From assembly GCA_902702965.1 (NCBI GenBank), contig CACRXP010000171.1, positions 739,427-803,426 on the forward strand: a DNA stretch of 64,000 nt, written 5' to 3'. Below, in pieces: positions 22,201 through 34,224 of the stretch; the first letter of the stretch is position 1; every line of letters begins with the position of its first letter. The DNA comes from Spirometra erinaceieuropaei (lineage: Eukaryota; Platyhelminthes; Cestoda; Diphyllobothriidea; Diphyllobothriidae). A model generated the notes under the pieces. The model was not told the DNA's origin and did no database searches. It was given only the letters and a program-made list of their open reading frames with translations. A program made the position numbers and the translations under genes.

Positions 22201-24333
22201 TTGACGGCAGGAAAAAAAGGCTCTTCATAAGGGTCCCCTTTCAAGGGATGCACCAGGTGAACTTTTCAGAAGACGCCGAACTCAAGCTGTATCACAAACC
22301 TTCCGGCAGCTGACACCCGTGTACTATTCTCCACCAGTTCCATCCCATACGGAGAGGGCAGGGACTCACTACCAGCTCAGACCACCTCTATGTGTGTTTA
22401 CTCCTTCACCTGCTCCTGAGGGACAGAACACATTGGTCGCACGAGCCGGCGTTTATCGAAAGGAATAAAAGAACATCTTCCAGCATGGTTAGAAAAGGGT
22501 CAAACAAAGAACATCAACAGCTCAATCCTCGCGCATATGGTAGACACAGACCACGGTGTAGACGCCAGATAGGCATTCAGAATGATTTACAAGGTCTCGT
22601 AAATCTCTTCAAAAGTACTTGGGCAGCACTTGTTGGCTGCAGCAGAGGCGGCTGTAAGCAGGCTATGCGGACCGGTTCTATGCGCACAAATAAAGTTTAT
22701 ACAGGTCCCACTGTTGTCATGGCTCAAGCCACCAAGCCAGCCACCCGCATGTAACTACCTTCGGTGGGACCCTTCTCCCTGACGCTGACTGGAATTGTGG
22801 TGCTTCACTCTCCCCTTCTCCTCCGCTCCTCTACTCAAACCCGAGCTACAGCCTATTTATCTACTTGCCCGTATCTTTTAAGTATTTATTTCAATGGCCA
22901 TATAAATGTACGGGCCTAAAGACAGGTTATCGAAAGCGGAGGTCTGCTCGCCGAATTGTCTTTTGAATTTTACAATGATAATATTCGTAACCTACCTTTT
23001 CCTCTAATAAACTGAGCCGAACAAAACTGAACTGCAATTTGCTTCGTTCTGGCGCTTACCCTGCCGTATGTGTGTATACATGAATTACTGTCGGCGTAAT
23101 TGCTGCCGTAGACGTTCTTGCAGTGCTGATCGGATTCTATTTGAACTTCGGCTTCTCTGAGCGATTTTGGATATAATTGTTCCCCATTGGACCAGGCGGG
23201 ATACACACCTCCCCAGCCGGCGTAGAAGCAGTTGTAGCCTTGCGGCAGTACCACATGGCTGGCAGGAAAACAAATCGGCCGTACTTTGTCATCTTGACAG
23301 AAAAAAAGCATTCAGATCAGGCGATACAGTCAAGAACGCCGCATTACTTACAGAAGGAGGTAAATTAGCGACCTAGATGGTCATGATAAGCATCAAGAAG
23401 ACACGAGAGCTGATGATGAGTAAATCATGGAGGAAGGGGGTCGGAGTTCGATATTTGGTCAGAAAGCACACATATATACTAGAATTGGCCGACTGAGGTA
23501 ATGTGCGCGCATTCAAAAGATATTTGGCAAATTTTTTTACACAGGAGTATAGCAACGTACTTGGGTAAATGGGTAGGAAAAGCTTTAATACCGCGATGTC
23601 ATAGCCCTCCCCAGCCGTGGTTTCGTTGTGCTTTGGATGCAGGACTGCATACTGCACGCGTCGTAACTGCTGAGATTTGTCAGCCCGCGTGAAGTCGTGA
23701 GCACCGACTAGCGCATATAAGGGGGAATATGTTGTAATTGTCATGTCAATTAGTCTTTCGAAAGGAGTATTTCTGCAGCCAATGGCATCGTCAACACAAT
23801 GCGCCGCAGTCACGATGAGGGAGGGGCTGATCAGTGTTCCCCCACAAAAGGGCCGTTCTCCTATTCTTTCCGACCATAGACCCACCTTGAAAGGGCGATG
23901 AATTTTAAATATTCAAATTAGTATCGTTAAGCAACATACCCAAACCACGAAAATACCGACAGCCTACTACTCTACTGTGTTAACTTTGTACCTCTTGGAT
24001 ATTGGGACTCAGCTATCAATGCTTTTAGGAAGCCTTATATGTGTGATTGTGGCTTGATTAATAAAGAAGGGTTATGACTATATTTTATAGTGCAGTGGTT
24101 TTGCATAAAACGTTCACACAAACTGCATGAGGGGCAATGAATTGAGGTTGCTATTAGACTATTGGCGGTCATTTTATTACTGAACGATCAGAGTAATACC
24201 AAACGTCCACTCACATGCCAAGGCCAGCAGTGGGGCGTTGCACGGGTTTTCGCTTTCTTTGCTTCCGCTTTATTTTGCCGTTGGACGGCAGGAACTCCAC
24301 AGACAGTTGGGAAGCCGGGCTCAATGTCAAAAG
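19045..24333 (-). CDS. Chymotrypsin-fold serine protease, paralogue B (four exons)
   Basis: The minus-strand exons are 24333-24215, 23885-23561, 23292-23060 and 19227-19045 (119, 325, 233 and 183 bp). The frame is open across all junctions, with introns in phases 1 (upstream), 0, 1 and 0. Landmarks are CGVPAVQ, HCWPWH, FCGGTL, TAAHC (His57), GYDIAVL (Asp102), PICFP, YAGWGG, and GDSGGG (Ser195). Cysteines match the pairs C1-C122, C42-C58, C136-C201 and C168-C182. The residue at position 189 is Thr. Cys191 is Gly (TPGSGDSGG) and Cys220 aligns with Pro, so that disulfide is absent. The expected R-IVGG activation motif is missing: the corresponding stretch is rich in Lys and Ala. The 3.8 kb last intron holds a LINE fragment and a PLE that copy A lacks. 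It is probably secreted, but no signal-peptide exon was found. Confidence 0.87.
19290..20000. repeat. Fragments of the foldback MITE-like family
   Basis: The stretch 19297-19390 matches the left arm (TTATGAAATGTCTACTGAAA, then TTTTCGATTCGAAGAGACT). The stretch ending at 19990 carries the complementary CATTTCATGAGTTAGCACAT. The middle is diverged. Confidence 0.55.
20460..20810 (+). pseudogene. C-terminal fragment of a second non-LTR retrotransposon
   Basis: The plus strand encodes LRFRQLRGNLIQALHM, DFFELVTTMN, a stop, GHPHKLRVTT, KRKFFFNRTAAVWNALPSG and TSVEVFKHK. The pattern of RLRGDL, then FFxxR, then WNxLP, then VxxFK is typical of the end of CR1/Jockey-like reverse transcriptases. Upstream RT motifs are absent. 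It is inserted in the last intron of protease B. Confidence 0.75.
21260..22760 (+). pseudogene. Penelope-like element in protease B intron 3
   Basis: The plus strand encodes VDYVAMSSPLGQLLANIFIG and then, after a stop, RRYVDDIFAIAYR (catalytic DD) and FPFLGVLLSRK at 21600-21960. A weak endonuclease-like region near 22400-22750 includes IGRTSRRLSKGIKEHLP-type residues (shifted) and the C-terminal VDTDHGVDARQAF block. This is a different PLE lineage from those at 9945 and 16890. It is absent from the equivalent intron of protease A, so it post-dates the duplication or was lost from A. Confidence 0.8.
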
Positions 24334-24799
24334 CTTTTACCAGCCATCAGAAGAAATATATTTATTTGCGTACATATATTTAAATGTAAGTATAGGTACT
24401 TGAAGTGCCGTTGGGTATTAAGTTACCTTAGGCGAAATGCAACATATGCGTATGTATGAATGAATATATTACAGGAAGGCGTGTAACTGTTGTGGTTAGG
24501 ATCTTACGCGACCCCATTCTCCCCGTCTGGCAACTTGCTGCTGACAGCAGTGAACATTGTGTCATAGGACACATATCACATATAATACGTAAGCCGTCGA
24601 CGCAGACAGCTGTGTTACGGCCGATACCGATCATCAGAACCTCACAGGCCTTACAAAATGAGGTACGTCGGCATATGAAGAAGGTATGTGACCCTCACTG
24701 TTGTAATTAGGATATCACCCAATCCCATTCTGCCCGCCTACCAGCTTGCTACTGTCGACAACTAATAAAGTGTTATAGGACACACACCACATAAAATTT

Positions 24800-25900
24800 A
24801 TAAGCAGCTTACTAAGAGTGCAACATGCCGGAAACGTCTGAAATGTGTTTTCGACTCGAAAAGATTACTGAAGTAAGAGTGCAAAATTAATTGCCATGCA
24901 CCACAATCGCACGATTATTCAGTTAGTACAGATTACAGGCTTTCGAATGAGCTTCCTTCGAGCCGTCAACAAAAAGTGTACTCTTTAAAATGGACTACTG
25001 AATTGGCTTGAAATGTTAAAGTTAATGTTCGATAGCCTTGAAAACTAAAACGTATGTCACAGAAAACATGCACGAAAACATTCGTCCATTTATGCTCGGA
25101 CATTTCACAATTTAGAAATATTTCATAATTAGGAACCTTTCAAAACATTTCATGAGCTAGCAAACCTACTGTATGTATGCATGTGTATGCGCATGTTTGC
25201 TGTTTCTCTAGTTGCTTAACATCTAGCGCCCTTAAAATGTTTCCGAATGTGAGGGATCGGTAGGCGTTAAGCTTGCAACCATGTCCACGTGCCGTAATGC
25301 CTTTTTAAATAAAACCTCTTTTCAGACTGGCTTATATGCGTCGATATGCCGCATAAACTTAATATGCATGCGTGAACACTATTTCAAATAGGCAGAACGA
25401 AACTGTGGTGTTGCCTTCAAGACCGGTTTATGTTCCCCGTCAATTAGTCGCATGAGTCGTCGTTGACCTGGCATTAGCGTGACGAGAGTTGAAGATCAAT
25501 CGGCACTGCATCCTTTGCTGATTAAGTACAGGCGGACAACGCCCGAGCGTGCGAACGCGCATCACGTCTTGGAAGTACTCACTATCTTAATTGTGCATTT
25601 CTTCAAAAATAACGGAAAGTAGCAGATGCGGCGAATGTATTATCTCATAAGAATTCATCCGGACATGTAGAATGTGATTTCAATTCGGAAAATTGCTTCG
25701 TTAGGCCTGCAATGTTAATAACTACTCAGCATAACCCTTAGACATTTCAGTCCCTACAAGATGCCGACTTTTAAATGTACTTCTTCATAGCAATCTGCAA
25801 AATGCTCACTCTGTAAACATTGCGTAGCAACTTAACTGGCCTGATATTTTCCCATTTATTTCCAAAACCCTTATAACTTCAAATATATTGCATAGAGGAT
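24800..25900. repeat. Foldback MITE-like fragments
   Basis: Left-arm landmarks (GTTTTCGACTCGAAAAGATT near 24848) and right-end landmarks (AACATTTCATGAGCTAGCAA near 25144) are recognisable. So is a second set at 25670-25880. No coding potential was seen. Confidence 0.5.
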
Positions 25901-26454
25901 GAGTCTTGCAATATCCTTTCTTGCGCTTCCTTTGTGCCAAATTGTGTTATCTCCGCATGTTTCACTTGAAAAAGAGTTTCGTTCGGTTCTGAAAGTTTCC
26001 AGTCAGGCATTTTTAAGAGTTAGCTAACATCTACATGTAAATTGGTGACAATGCTTTGATAAAACATGCACGACGCACTTTACAAGCTACAAGTGCAAGT
26101 GAAAGGTTTTGTGGGGCAGAAAATTATTCAGAAACTAAATGATTCTTGAAAGTCAAGACTTGAATTTAAGATTATTTAGAGAAAGTCATACTAGTTAATC
26201 GGTCATATTCTGTAGAATGCGAATCGCGGACGGCTAACAAATAGGTATTCTGACGACCGACATCGTGACGCAACTAAAATATTACAAAATAGTGCAGTTC
26301 ACTAATTAGTAACACATTCGGACTTAATGAATCTAAAGCATATACTAAAAGACCGGTTAACAGTCATTGAGATAACACGCAAAAAGTATAATTCTCCTCT
26401 CGACCAAGACGTATACCGAGAGCAAAAACCATAAACTATGGTCTTTCTCGTCTC

Positions 26455-26888
26455 GGACCGTGCTTGAAAAGGCCTGTTTCGAAAGAGTTACTCCAAGTTC
26501 GCGCATTAATTTCCTCGGAAGTTAAGCAAGGCAAGTTGAAACTGGAGTTCATATACCAGAAAACACACGGGGAAAGCTGGGGGACCCACTGACGAGCCGA
26601 ACCCCTCGCAGCTGCGCCAGGCAGCGGCACAAGATCGGCGAAACACGCGTGTCTGGGCTTTTAGCTAATACCTGTGTTGTTAGTACGGTAAATTATTGCA
26701 CAATGCTATACTACTGGCTGCCTGTTGGCGGTTTGTGAATATTAAGCGGTTATTCCGCAGTAGCTGATGGATTTCGGCTCAAATATTCATATCAAATTTC
26801 GGACCGTGCTTGAAAAGGCCTGTTTCGAAAGAGTTACTCCAAGTTCGCGCATTAATTTCCTCGGAAATTAAGCAAGGTAAATAGTTTA
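26455..26888 (+). mobile_element. Retrozyme-like ~346-bp repeat, 1.2 units, in duplicon copy B
   Basis: The unit begins at GGACCGTGCTTGAAAAGGCC. A second, partial unit starts 346 bases later, since the shared TGAAAAGG is at 26465 and 26811. The full unit holds one hammerhead ribozyme at 26575-26666. The second is cut off before its ribozyme. The flanks align with copy A across its empty site near 4066-4074, so the whole block is an insertion. The same unit occurs twice at 59383-59990. Tandem units each with a type I hammerhead is the architecture described for retrozymes and schistosome SM-alpha satellites. Confidence 0.85.
26575..26666 (+). ncRNA. Type I hammerhead ribozyme
   Basis: Core CTGACGA lies at 26589-26595 and GAA at 26640-26642. 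Stem I pairs CCCA (26585-26588) with TGGG (26654-26657) and extends through wobble pairs to AGCT with AGCT. Stem II is closed by GCCGA with TCGGC and has an inner GCTGC/GCAGC hairpin. Stem III is ACAC with GTGT around a two-base loop. Predicted cleavage is after C26653 (GTC). All universally conserved core positions are present. Activity is inferred. Confidence 0.85.
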
Positions 26889-28640
26889 TGTTACCATCTG
26901 AACTGCGCGTAGCTGAGCAGTAATCTTTATGCTACTTTGGATTCTGTAAGTAGTAAGACAACGAAGTGCAACGTGACGACATTTTACGGTCCCAAAATAT
27001 GGTAAAGGTTGGTTTTTGCGGCAGGACTCAGAATAGAAAAATACGAAAAATGCTAAATAGAATTTAACCCATAGAAATGCACAGACCATATCCAGCAGCC
27101 ACAAGAAAAGTGCAGCCAATTACTACATCAAGCCAGGGCTTCATATCCGAATGCTGGGGAAACGATGCGTGGTCTCAGTTGTTATTTCTGGTTTCCGCTT
27201 ATAAAGTTCACAATTTTCTTGTTAAATCCACTATTTGTTAAAAAAGACATCGGTTGCTAAAAGTTTCTAACAATTGACGTCTAGCCAACCACATGTTACA
27301 CAGAAACAAGTCTGCGAATCGTGTGGAACACCACTAGCGAGTTCATTACAGACCCCTAGGCTGGAAACGGAAATTTACCTCGGAGCAGTCATCTTATGGT
27401 GCAGGCAGGGATGATTTAAAATTTGAAAACAGATGTGAACCTTCATTTATGTCGACTCTTCGAGAATCGTCTGACAGCGGTAATTCCACCTCAAAAACAA
27501 TAAGATACTAAATAGTGATCCATTTACGGAGATTTGACTGAATGTCTACTATGCCTAAGTTCGCATGTCCCGCACTTTAGGACTGTGCGGAGGAAAAAAT
27601 CAAGCGAAAAAACATTTTTTCACGAGTTAATTCTATTTTGCGTACTGTTGCCTGCACACAACTTTTGCGGTCTAGTGGGACTGAGGTGGAACAGGAAAAT
27701 TTTTTTCATTTTCCAAATGCCTAATACGGTTTTTTCCGTGGTCATAAACCTGCCCTGACTAAAGCGTGTGACAACTGTATTCTGTTCCGGTTACTACTGG
27801 AGGGATAGGTAGGTAATCTGAACCAAGTCACTTGTGGGTTATTTGCGCCATAGGCCACGATCCTGGATGTTAATGTAGACGGTGTATGTTGAAGTATGTG
27901 TATACCGAGACTCATACATTTTAGTCCAGTTTAGCATTTCCAGCAAAGTACCGGACTTCAGAATGTGCAATGTGGTTAAACAGGAGTTGATTTAAGAAAA
28001 ACCTCTTTTATCGCGTTAAGTTCCTCGCCTTCATCAGACGTGAACATATGGCAAAACCAACATGTTCCATTTTACATGCACAAGTAAAAAATATATCGAA
28101 GATAATAATAGCCTGGTTTTGACTAGCAATTTATTTCCAAAATTTAGAACTGATAATGAAAGTTATTTCATCGCAACGAGCTTACTTATTATTCAGAGAC
28201 ATTAAATCACATTCATAAAGCATCTGAGAGAGTGAGGGTGATTATACTCAGTAACCTTTATGATATTAATTTTAATTCATTACTGAGTCAGATTTGTTTT
28301 AAGAACCAATGTCGTATTCATAGGAGGACCAATCAGCTGTTTTATTTTTATCGAAACATTTGGTCAGCGTATGCTAGCCAGAATATTTCATTTTAAATCA
28401 CTTGGTGCGCAGTAGGCGAATGTAAATTTGACCTCAAGGGCTGTAAGTACTTTGAATGATCGCGTCGTGAGAGGCAGGTGAGGGAGTCAGGGTACAGTGT
28501 GAAAAAGAGTATGTGCTTTGCAGTGCGCGGTTGGAGTTCTTTTGTTGTAGCAATGCTCTATACTTTTAGATGATAGTAGCGTGTGTTGAGTACAACAATT
28601 TTTTAAAAAATCTTGCTGCATGCCCCTTGTAGTCTAATTT
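26889..28640. repeat. Non-coding part of duplicon copy B
   Basis: This is colinear with about 4100-5850. Shared landmarks are CATAGAAATGCACAGACCAT, AAACGATGCGT, GGAGGACCAATC and GAGAGGC-GTGAGG-AGTCAGGGTACA. No coding frame is conserved between the copies, so this is best read as intergenic or intronic sequence. Confidence 0.75.
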
Positions 28641-29199
28641 TTGATAACTGATCGAGTTTTGTGGTTGATTTTTTTATTTATGCCTATTAAAAATTTCTCG
28701 GATTAAAAATACACTGTTCGGTTGGCCAAGGCTCTCTTTGATGAACTCTCTGCATACTCACATACGCTCTCTGGCAGAGAAGTGCAAAGATGTAGTCAGG
28801 GTAATTACTGTTGCGGAATATAAATCAGGGTCAACTTCCGCTACAAATGTCGCCTTACAGGAAGAAAATGCCTTTTTTCCTTACCGACTGTAGCAAAGGT
28901 TGAATTTTGATAACCCGGTAGAACAGTCTTGTGTCGATCATAATGATGCACCGATTTTGTCGCACACACATTAAGAAAAAACGGCTGACTAATGGCACTA
29001 ATGTGGGCAGTATATAAAGCAGTCTGATATTCTGCATGATTAATGTGATAACGGTCTTTGTAGAGCGTTCAGTTGGTAGAGGTATGACACATAACACCTC
29101 TATCACAGTTAATGACGAATCTCGTGGAATTCTGATGCACGCTTTCGACTGAGACGCATGAAGTATGCAGGGTTGCAATACTGATACCTATCATATTTC

Positions 29200-29990
29200 A
29201 GACTGGCCTTCAACAAATAGAATTCTTGGTGTTCACCGAGTATCAACTAAAGTTCTGGACTCCTAAAGTCGATGACACTTTCGCTATTGTCAAATCATCT
29301 GACATGGAGCGGTTTAAAGAATCTCTGAATTGGTTGACCCGAATATGCAATTCACGATGAAAACCTAACTAAACGCCAACTAACATTCCTTGATGTCCTT
29401 GTGCTTCGGTGTGCAACTGGGCAATTGCAAGCTACCGTTTTCAGCAAAACTACAAATCAAGACAAACACTACACTTCAACAGCAATCAGCCCCTCTCTCA
29501 CGAACGCGACTGCGTATTGCACTATTCCAGAGAGTTGAGACCTACTGCATCATACCAGCCCACAAAGAGTTGAACGACAATAACTTCATGACCTCTTTCG
29601 GACGATGGGATATCCAAGCAACTTTATCGAGCAAAACAAGCGCCGAATGAACAGCCGACGGCCACAAAAAAACAAATCAAAATTTGGAGGACTAACCCTC
29701 ACATAAAAGAAGTCTTCAAGGTGGTTTCGCGACTTTTTCAACCCGCCAGGATAGGAAATGCCCATCGACCCCAGGCAACCATTTGTGGTCGTTTGAGGCA
29801 ACTCAAAGACGCATTGCCACCCACTGAAAACTCAGCAGTTTATATCAAATAAACTGTAACGATGGAGACTGCAACTACGTCGGGAAACCGGATAGAAATT
29901 GCAGACCCACTGACCTGTTCACAAACTTTCAACTAGAAAACTAGACCCAAACTCAACTTTCGACTCACTTCTGAGAAACTGACAATAGTT
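29200..29990 (+). pseudogene. Penelope-like element fragment
   Basis: Plus-strand frames, joined across shifts, show VDDTFAIVKSSDMERFKESL (late RT with DD), a FLDVLVL-like stretch, FQQNYKSRQTL-like residues corresponding to the 'KATNTTQ' block, then PARIGNAHRPQATICGRLRQL. Numerous shifts are present. No endonuclease domain was recognised downstream. Confidence 0.7.
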
Positions 29991-30800
29991 TTGATTTTCA
30001 TGGGCCAAACGACTTAGGCCAGGGCACATCAAGGACGAATCATCTTAAATTTGAGGCTTGGTACTCAGATGTCCATAAACAGACATCTAGATCTTCCTGT
30101 GAGCTATAAAGTCACATGCCATTACATACGTCATGACCACGACAAGACGGTCACACAAAGCTCGAGTATACTGAGGAAACACGGTCCGTCAATTAATCCA
30201 TCGAAAGCGGGAGTCCAATTGAGGTAACGACACACAACGCAAGAGGTCCCCAACATTCATAAACGGCGGTCAGACGGCGAGGGCAGCAGAAGAGGACAAA
30301 AGAAATTAGCTCATTTGTTTTTTATTCAAAATTCTGGATAATATAGAGCCGGTCAAACTCTCCGAAACGCGAGCATTATAATTTCATTGATTCAGTGAGC
30401 ATTTCATTTTTCCAAGGGCAAGAACACTGTTTAGATCACAGGGCCTAATATATAGGAATATTCACCTGGAATTACAAGGAAAAAATAGGGAGAAGCTAGC
30501 ACAAGAGAGGATTTCTAAGTTGAAAGAGCGGGCGATTGTTGGGGCTAGTTGGAATTGTCCATGACTGCATTGGCTGATTTCTCCCCCGCTGCACGTAGGC
30601 TGCTTCCAACTACCGCAGCGTCCGAGTTGCTTCGGCCCGAACAAATGCTCGGAAGGACGGTGAGGATAGATAGATTGCCGCTATTATAAGGGTACTTCAT
30701 GATAGAAGAACAAAGTCATATGTGCAGGTGATTGACTGACAAGATTTCCAGTTAACTTTGCCCTTGACCAGTATGGGACTGCAGGAGCAAGAAGTTTATT

Positions 30801-30843
30801 GGCCTGACGTTTCGGGTTCTCATTGGAACACATCATCAGTGAC
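30801..30843 (-). ncRNA. PLE-associated hammerhead ribozyme, weakened stem I
   Basis: On the minus strand the core is CTGATGA (30839-30833) and GAA (30813-30811), followed by palindromic ACGT and the cleavage C at 30806. Stem II is GTTC/GAAC with a CAATGA loop. Stem I has an A-A mismatch next to the core. It lies about 130 bases downstream of a PLE C-terminus on the same strand. Confidence 0.7.
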
Positions 30844-30969
30844 GGTTGCAGATAAGAGTAGTGAAGGCACAACGACTGCATTATTTATGGCACGTAGCTG
30901 TCGTGAGGCCACATGCGTACTATAATTTGCAGCTCTCGGGATCATCCCTGGCGGTCGTAATGGGTGCGA

Positions 30970-31240
30970 TGATGGCTCGTCAGCCCGGGCCCGAATCGTT
31001 AATTGCCGAAATCGAATAATCCGTGTTGGATGTTAACGTGCTGATTACTCGGCGATTCGACCCGCTGGCACCAGGATAGTTGAGCGTCCGCACCCTCTCC
31101 ACGTGACTGATTCTCCTGCTCAGGGAATGAGTCAGCACTGAATATGGTACCGGTAGGTCATTGAGCTTGCTGATTAACTGCGAACCTGAGGACCATGATT
31201 CGAGCAAGTCTCGACTCATGCTGTTGTCAGCTCCTGCGAG
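30970..31240 (-). pseudogene. PLE C-terminal fragment, minus strand
   Basis: The frame encodes SRDLLESWSSGSQLISKLND, LPVPYSVL and SGSNRRVISTLT. This is the C-terminal block that follows the GIY-YIG domain in PLEs of this genome. It is followed on the same strand by the hammerhead at 30801-30843. Confidence 0.75.
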
Positions 31241-31429
31241 AACCGCGTCGAAAAAACGTCTCGGCTATGAGTCCTAAAATCTCCGAACTTGATGTGCCGT
31301 ACCTTAAAATACCCACTCAGTGGCGACTGAAATCTATTTCGATTTTCACTTTGAAGAAAATTTCAAAACACCATGTCACCGGGTAGACTGCTGCGTGATC
31401 TACCCATCAGTAAGCACGCTGTATCTCCA

Positions 31430-31650
31430 CCATTTCGATTCTGCCCCTTTTTGTAGAACAGATAAAGCTCAGGGAACGCAGGCCCACTGTCGTCAACCTG
31501 TTCCGACAAGCACGGTTCTGTTGCTGAAATAACGCATGGGAAGATGGGTACAGATATGAACTCGGAGTTCATTCCTTTCGGAGACTACATTTTGCGCGTT
31601 CATATACATAAATGTTAGTTCGGGGTTCATGTTAAATCCGTGGATTAGCC
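31430..31650 (+). repeat. Direct repeat with 33030-33245
   Basis: A block with ACTGTCGTCAACCTRTTCCG and GGAAGATGGGYACAGATATG occurs at both places, 1.6 kb apart in the same orientation. The copies flank a pair of foldback half-elements. No function was recognised. Confidence 0.75.
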
Positions 31651-31679
31651 CGATTCACATATTCATTGTTGTCTTTAAA

Positions 31680-32195
31680 AAGATATCATATGGAGTCCAT
31701 AACATTTTGCAGTGAATGCGGACTTTGTTGTACAGTTCATGAGAAGCAGTGGTGAACCGACAGGTACGATGCTATATGATTGGAGATTGCGCGGCCTTAA
31801 AAAACTCATAATTGGAAACTTTTGCAAACCTAACAGTATTCGCTCTTAGAAAATAAAATACGAAGATTAACCTGATTCTCTATCAAACGACTGAAATAAA
31901 GCATATTTTCGTCCGTGGTTTCTATAAACTATATTTGAAATTGCGAGACCTTTGAAAATCAGTGGGCGAAATGCATGCTGCTTCAGTAATCATTTTTCAC
32001 CGAGGGCGGTTTCTACATTATGTTGAAATGCAGTGTATTTAAGAGCTGAAATCCTGCCAAGTCCGAAATTTTATAAGATTATGCCGCAAGATAATCAAAA
32101 TTACAACCGCGCCTAAGTAATCCTTCCTAATCGGAAACGCATTTCGGCATTTCAGTCAACATTTCATGAGATCGATCATTCACTGTACTTCGCCT
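31680..32195 (-). mobile_element. Half of a foldback MITE-like element (right arm)
   Basis: This matches the right arm of 47951-48950, including TAAGTAATCCTTCCTAATCG and the terminal CATTTCATGAGATCGATCAT. The opposite arm is missing. Confidence 0.65.
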
Positions 32196-32554
32196 GTCTC
32201 AGAAGTTAAATCCAATTGTAAATTGCGCATCCTAAGTTGTCTTGAGGCCTACTTAAACCTTGCCTATACACAACAAAGAGAACTTGCTGCTAGCCTGGCT
32301 GACTTTTAGGTGCCGTTCCGTGATCATTACTGCATTGCACAAAGTATAACATCTCTCAAAAAGAAATGCCATTGCGAAACGTCTATTGGCCATCGTCTAG
32401 AGCAAGAGGTCAGTTGATAGTGAAAAATACTTCATTTGTAAGCTGTCACGTTGAACGAGTCTAAAGAGTTTGCTGGCATGCCTTGCCAAATATCTGAACG
32501 ACAACACGCATTTAAATTTGGTGCCTGAGCATGTTTTAAAGTCATTTACAGTAG

Positions 32555-33000
32555 ATGTGCTAACTCATGAAATGTCAACCAAAATTTCGAAATGTGTTCT
32601 CGATTCGAAAAGATAAATTAAGTAGTGTTGTAAAACTAATCATGATGCAGCATACATCTAGAAGGATTCAGTTACCTCAGGGTGTCGGCTTTCGAAAAAA
32701 CTTATTTTTGGCTGCATTCGAGATCTAAACTTTGCAAAAAATGACTACATATTAAGCATGCAATTTTCTCATTGATTTTCGATGCCCTTGAAAATTCAAT
32801 TATATTTCATGGAAAGCATACATAAAGATATTCATTCTTTTACTTATTCGGTAAAAAATCACGTTTTCTTCCAATCTCATGCTCAAAAAACGAGTATAAT
32901 TCGGCAGGGCCTCGGGGATCTGTTGCTCTTACCGTCAAATAAACTGCTTCCGTGGCACAAGTCAGACTACTAGTTTTCGCTGAAACATGAGAGCTATTCT
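32555..33000 (+). mobile_element. Half of a foldback MITE-like element (left arm)
   Basis: It starts near CTAACTCATGAAATGTCAAC and continues with the arm landmarks CTCGATTCGAAAAGA and TCGATGCCCTTGAAAATTC. It lies in inverted orientation to 31680-32195. Confidence 0.6.
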
Positions 33001-33029
33001 TTATAAATATTGGTATATCTCCATTCTTT

Positions 33030-33245
33030 CAGTTTTTGCCGTCTTTGCAGAACATTTTTAACTCAGGGAACGCAGACATACTGTCGTCAACCTATTCCGA
33101 CAAGCGCGTTTCTGTTACAGAAATAACGCATGGGAAGATGGGCACAGATATGAACTCGGAGTTCATTCATTTCACACAGTACACGTTACGTTTGGCATAT
33201 ATGAATGCTACTTTTGGTTCATGTAAGATCCGTGGATGAACTCGA
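33030..33245 (+). repeat. Direct repeat with 31430-31650
   Basis: Second copy of the repeat described at 31430-31650. It is immediately followed by a PLE. Confidence 0.75.
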
Positions 33246-33339
33246 CACAGCCTACAGGATACCCGTGCGGTTATTTAAACCGACTTGATCCAAAGAGCTA
33301 TAAATTGCCGTTCTACTCTCCGGTTGTTGTAGGCTGCAA

Positions 33340-34190
33340 CATTTCCGCAGCCTGCCCAACACAGTCTTCCCTGATATAAATTTCACGAGGGAAGAAGAAC
33401 AGGAACAGCGGTTGCCCTTCCTGGATGTGCTTGTTAGACGAAACCTTAACGGTGAACTTGAAACGACGGTTTATAGGAAGGCAACGAACACCACACAGCT
33501 TCTCAGTTTTCACAGTAAACATCCGGTGGCTTACATGGGGAAGCTGTGTGAAGACGCTCTTCAAACGGATCCAAACTCATTACAGCAAACCGGAGGACAG
33601 AGCACGTGAGGCCCGTTATCTCCGCGACCAGTTTGTGCAAAACGGCTATCCGAGGGCATTCATAAGTCGCTGCCTACGCGGTCGCCACCAGAGGACTCTA
33701 ACATCAGCACAACCAACGATATGGCATTCTCTGCCATACATCAAGGGCGTTTCAGAATCAACCGAGCGCATTGCTGTTGGGCTAGGTGTTGGAATTGCAC
33801 ACCGCCACAAAGCCAACATTTGCAGTAAGGTCATAAAAATTAAAGACCGGTTAAAGCCTGAAGAGCAATCTGGAGTGTAGTGTCCAAACTGTCCTTTTAA
33901 CCACACAGGTCTGACTGGGCGCATGGTCGGATCGTGCATACACGAACATAAACTGGCTGTGTGAAGCATTATCACAAGTGGCCGCCAACACTTACGAAAT
34001 GTGTCACGAGTTTAACTTCGCTGCCAACAAAATAGTCGGCCACGCCAGAAACAAAACAGGCCGAGAAGTGATTGAAGCCTAGGCCTCGGATGAGAACTCG
34101 GTCAATCGATTTATCTATCTGGCGCCGGCGTACAGAGCCCTGCGTTGTCACATCCAGTCTTGCGCCGTCGGTCGATGATTGGCCTACATG
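33340..34190 (+). pseudogene. Penelope-like element, 3' half with endonuclease
   Basis: Plus-strand frames give INFTREEEQEQRLPFLDVLV, RKATNTTQLLSFHS and a REARYLRDQFVQNGYPRAFI block, then SLPYIKGVSESTERIAVGLG and DRLKPEEQSGV at 33370-33880. A GIY-YIG-like NHTGLTGRMVGS-HEHKLAV region follows at 33895-33965, and NSVNRFIYLAPAYRALR at 34095-34145. Only a few shifts and stops separate them, so it is younger than the copy at 16890. A hammerhead follows at 34225. Confidence 0.85.
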
Positions 34191-34224
34191 CCCTACAACT
34201 GTCGCTTTTTCTGCTGCTGCAACT

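Noticed and set aside
26436..26630. ORF on the minus strand repeated at 59372-59560 and 59709-59906
   Set aside because: Its conservation follows from the ribozyme repeat on the plus strand. It has no start conserved for coding reasons and shows no domain.
26886..27119. Possible signal-peptide exon (ALFLWLLDMVCAFLW) upstream of protease B
   Set aside because: It lacks an ATG in copy B, has an in-frame stop in copy A, and has no donor in the required phase 1.
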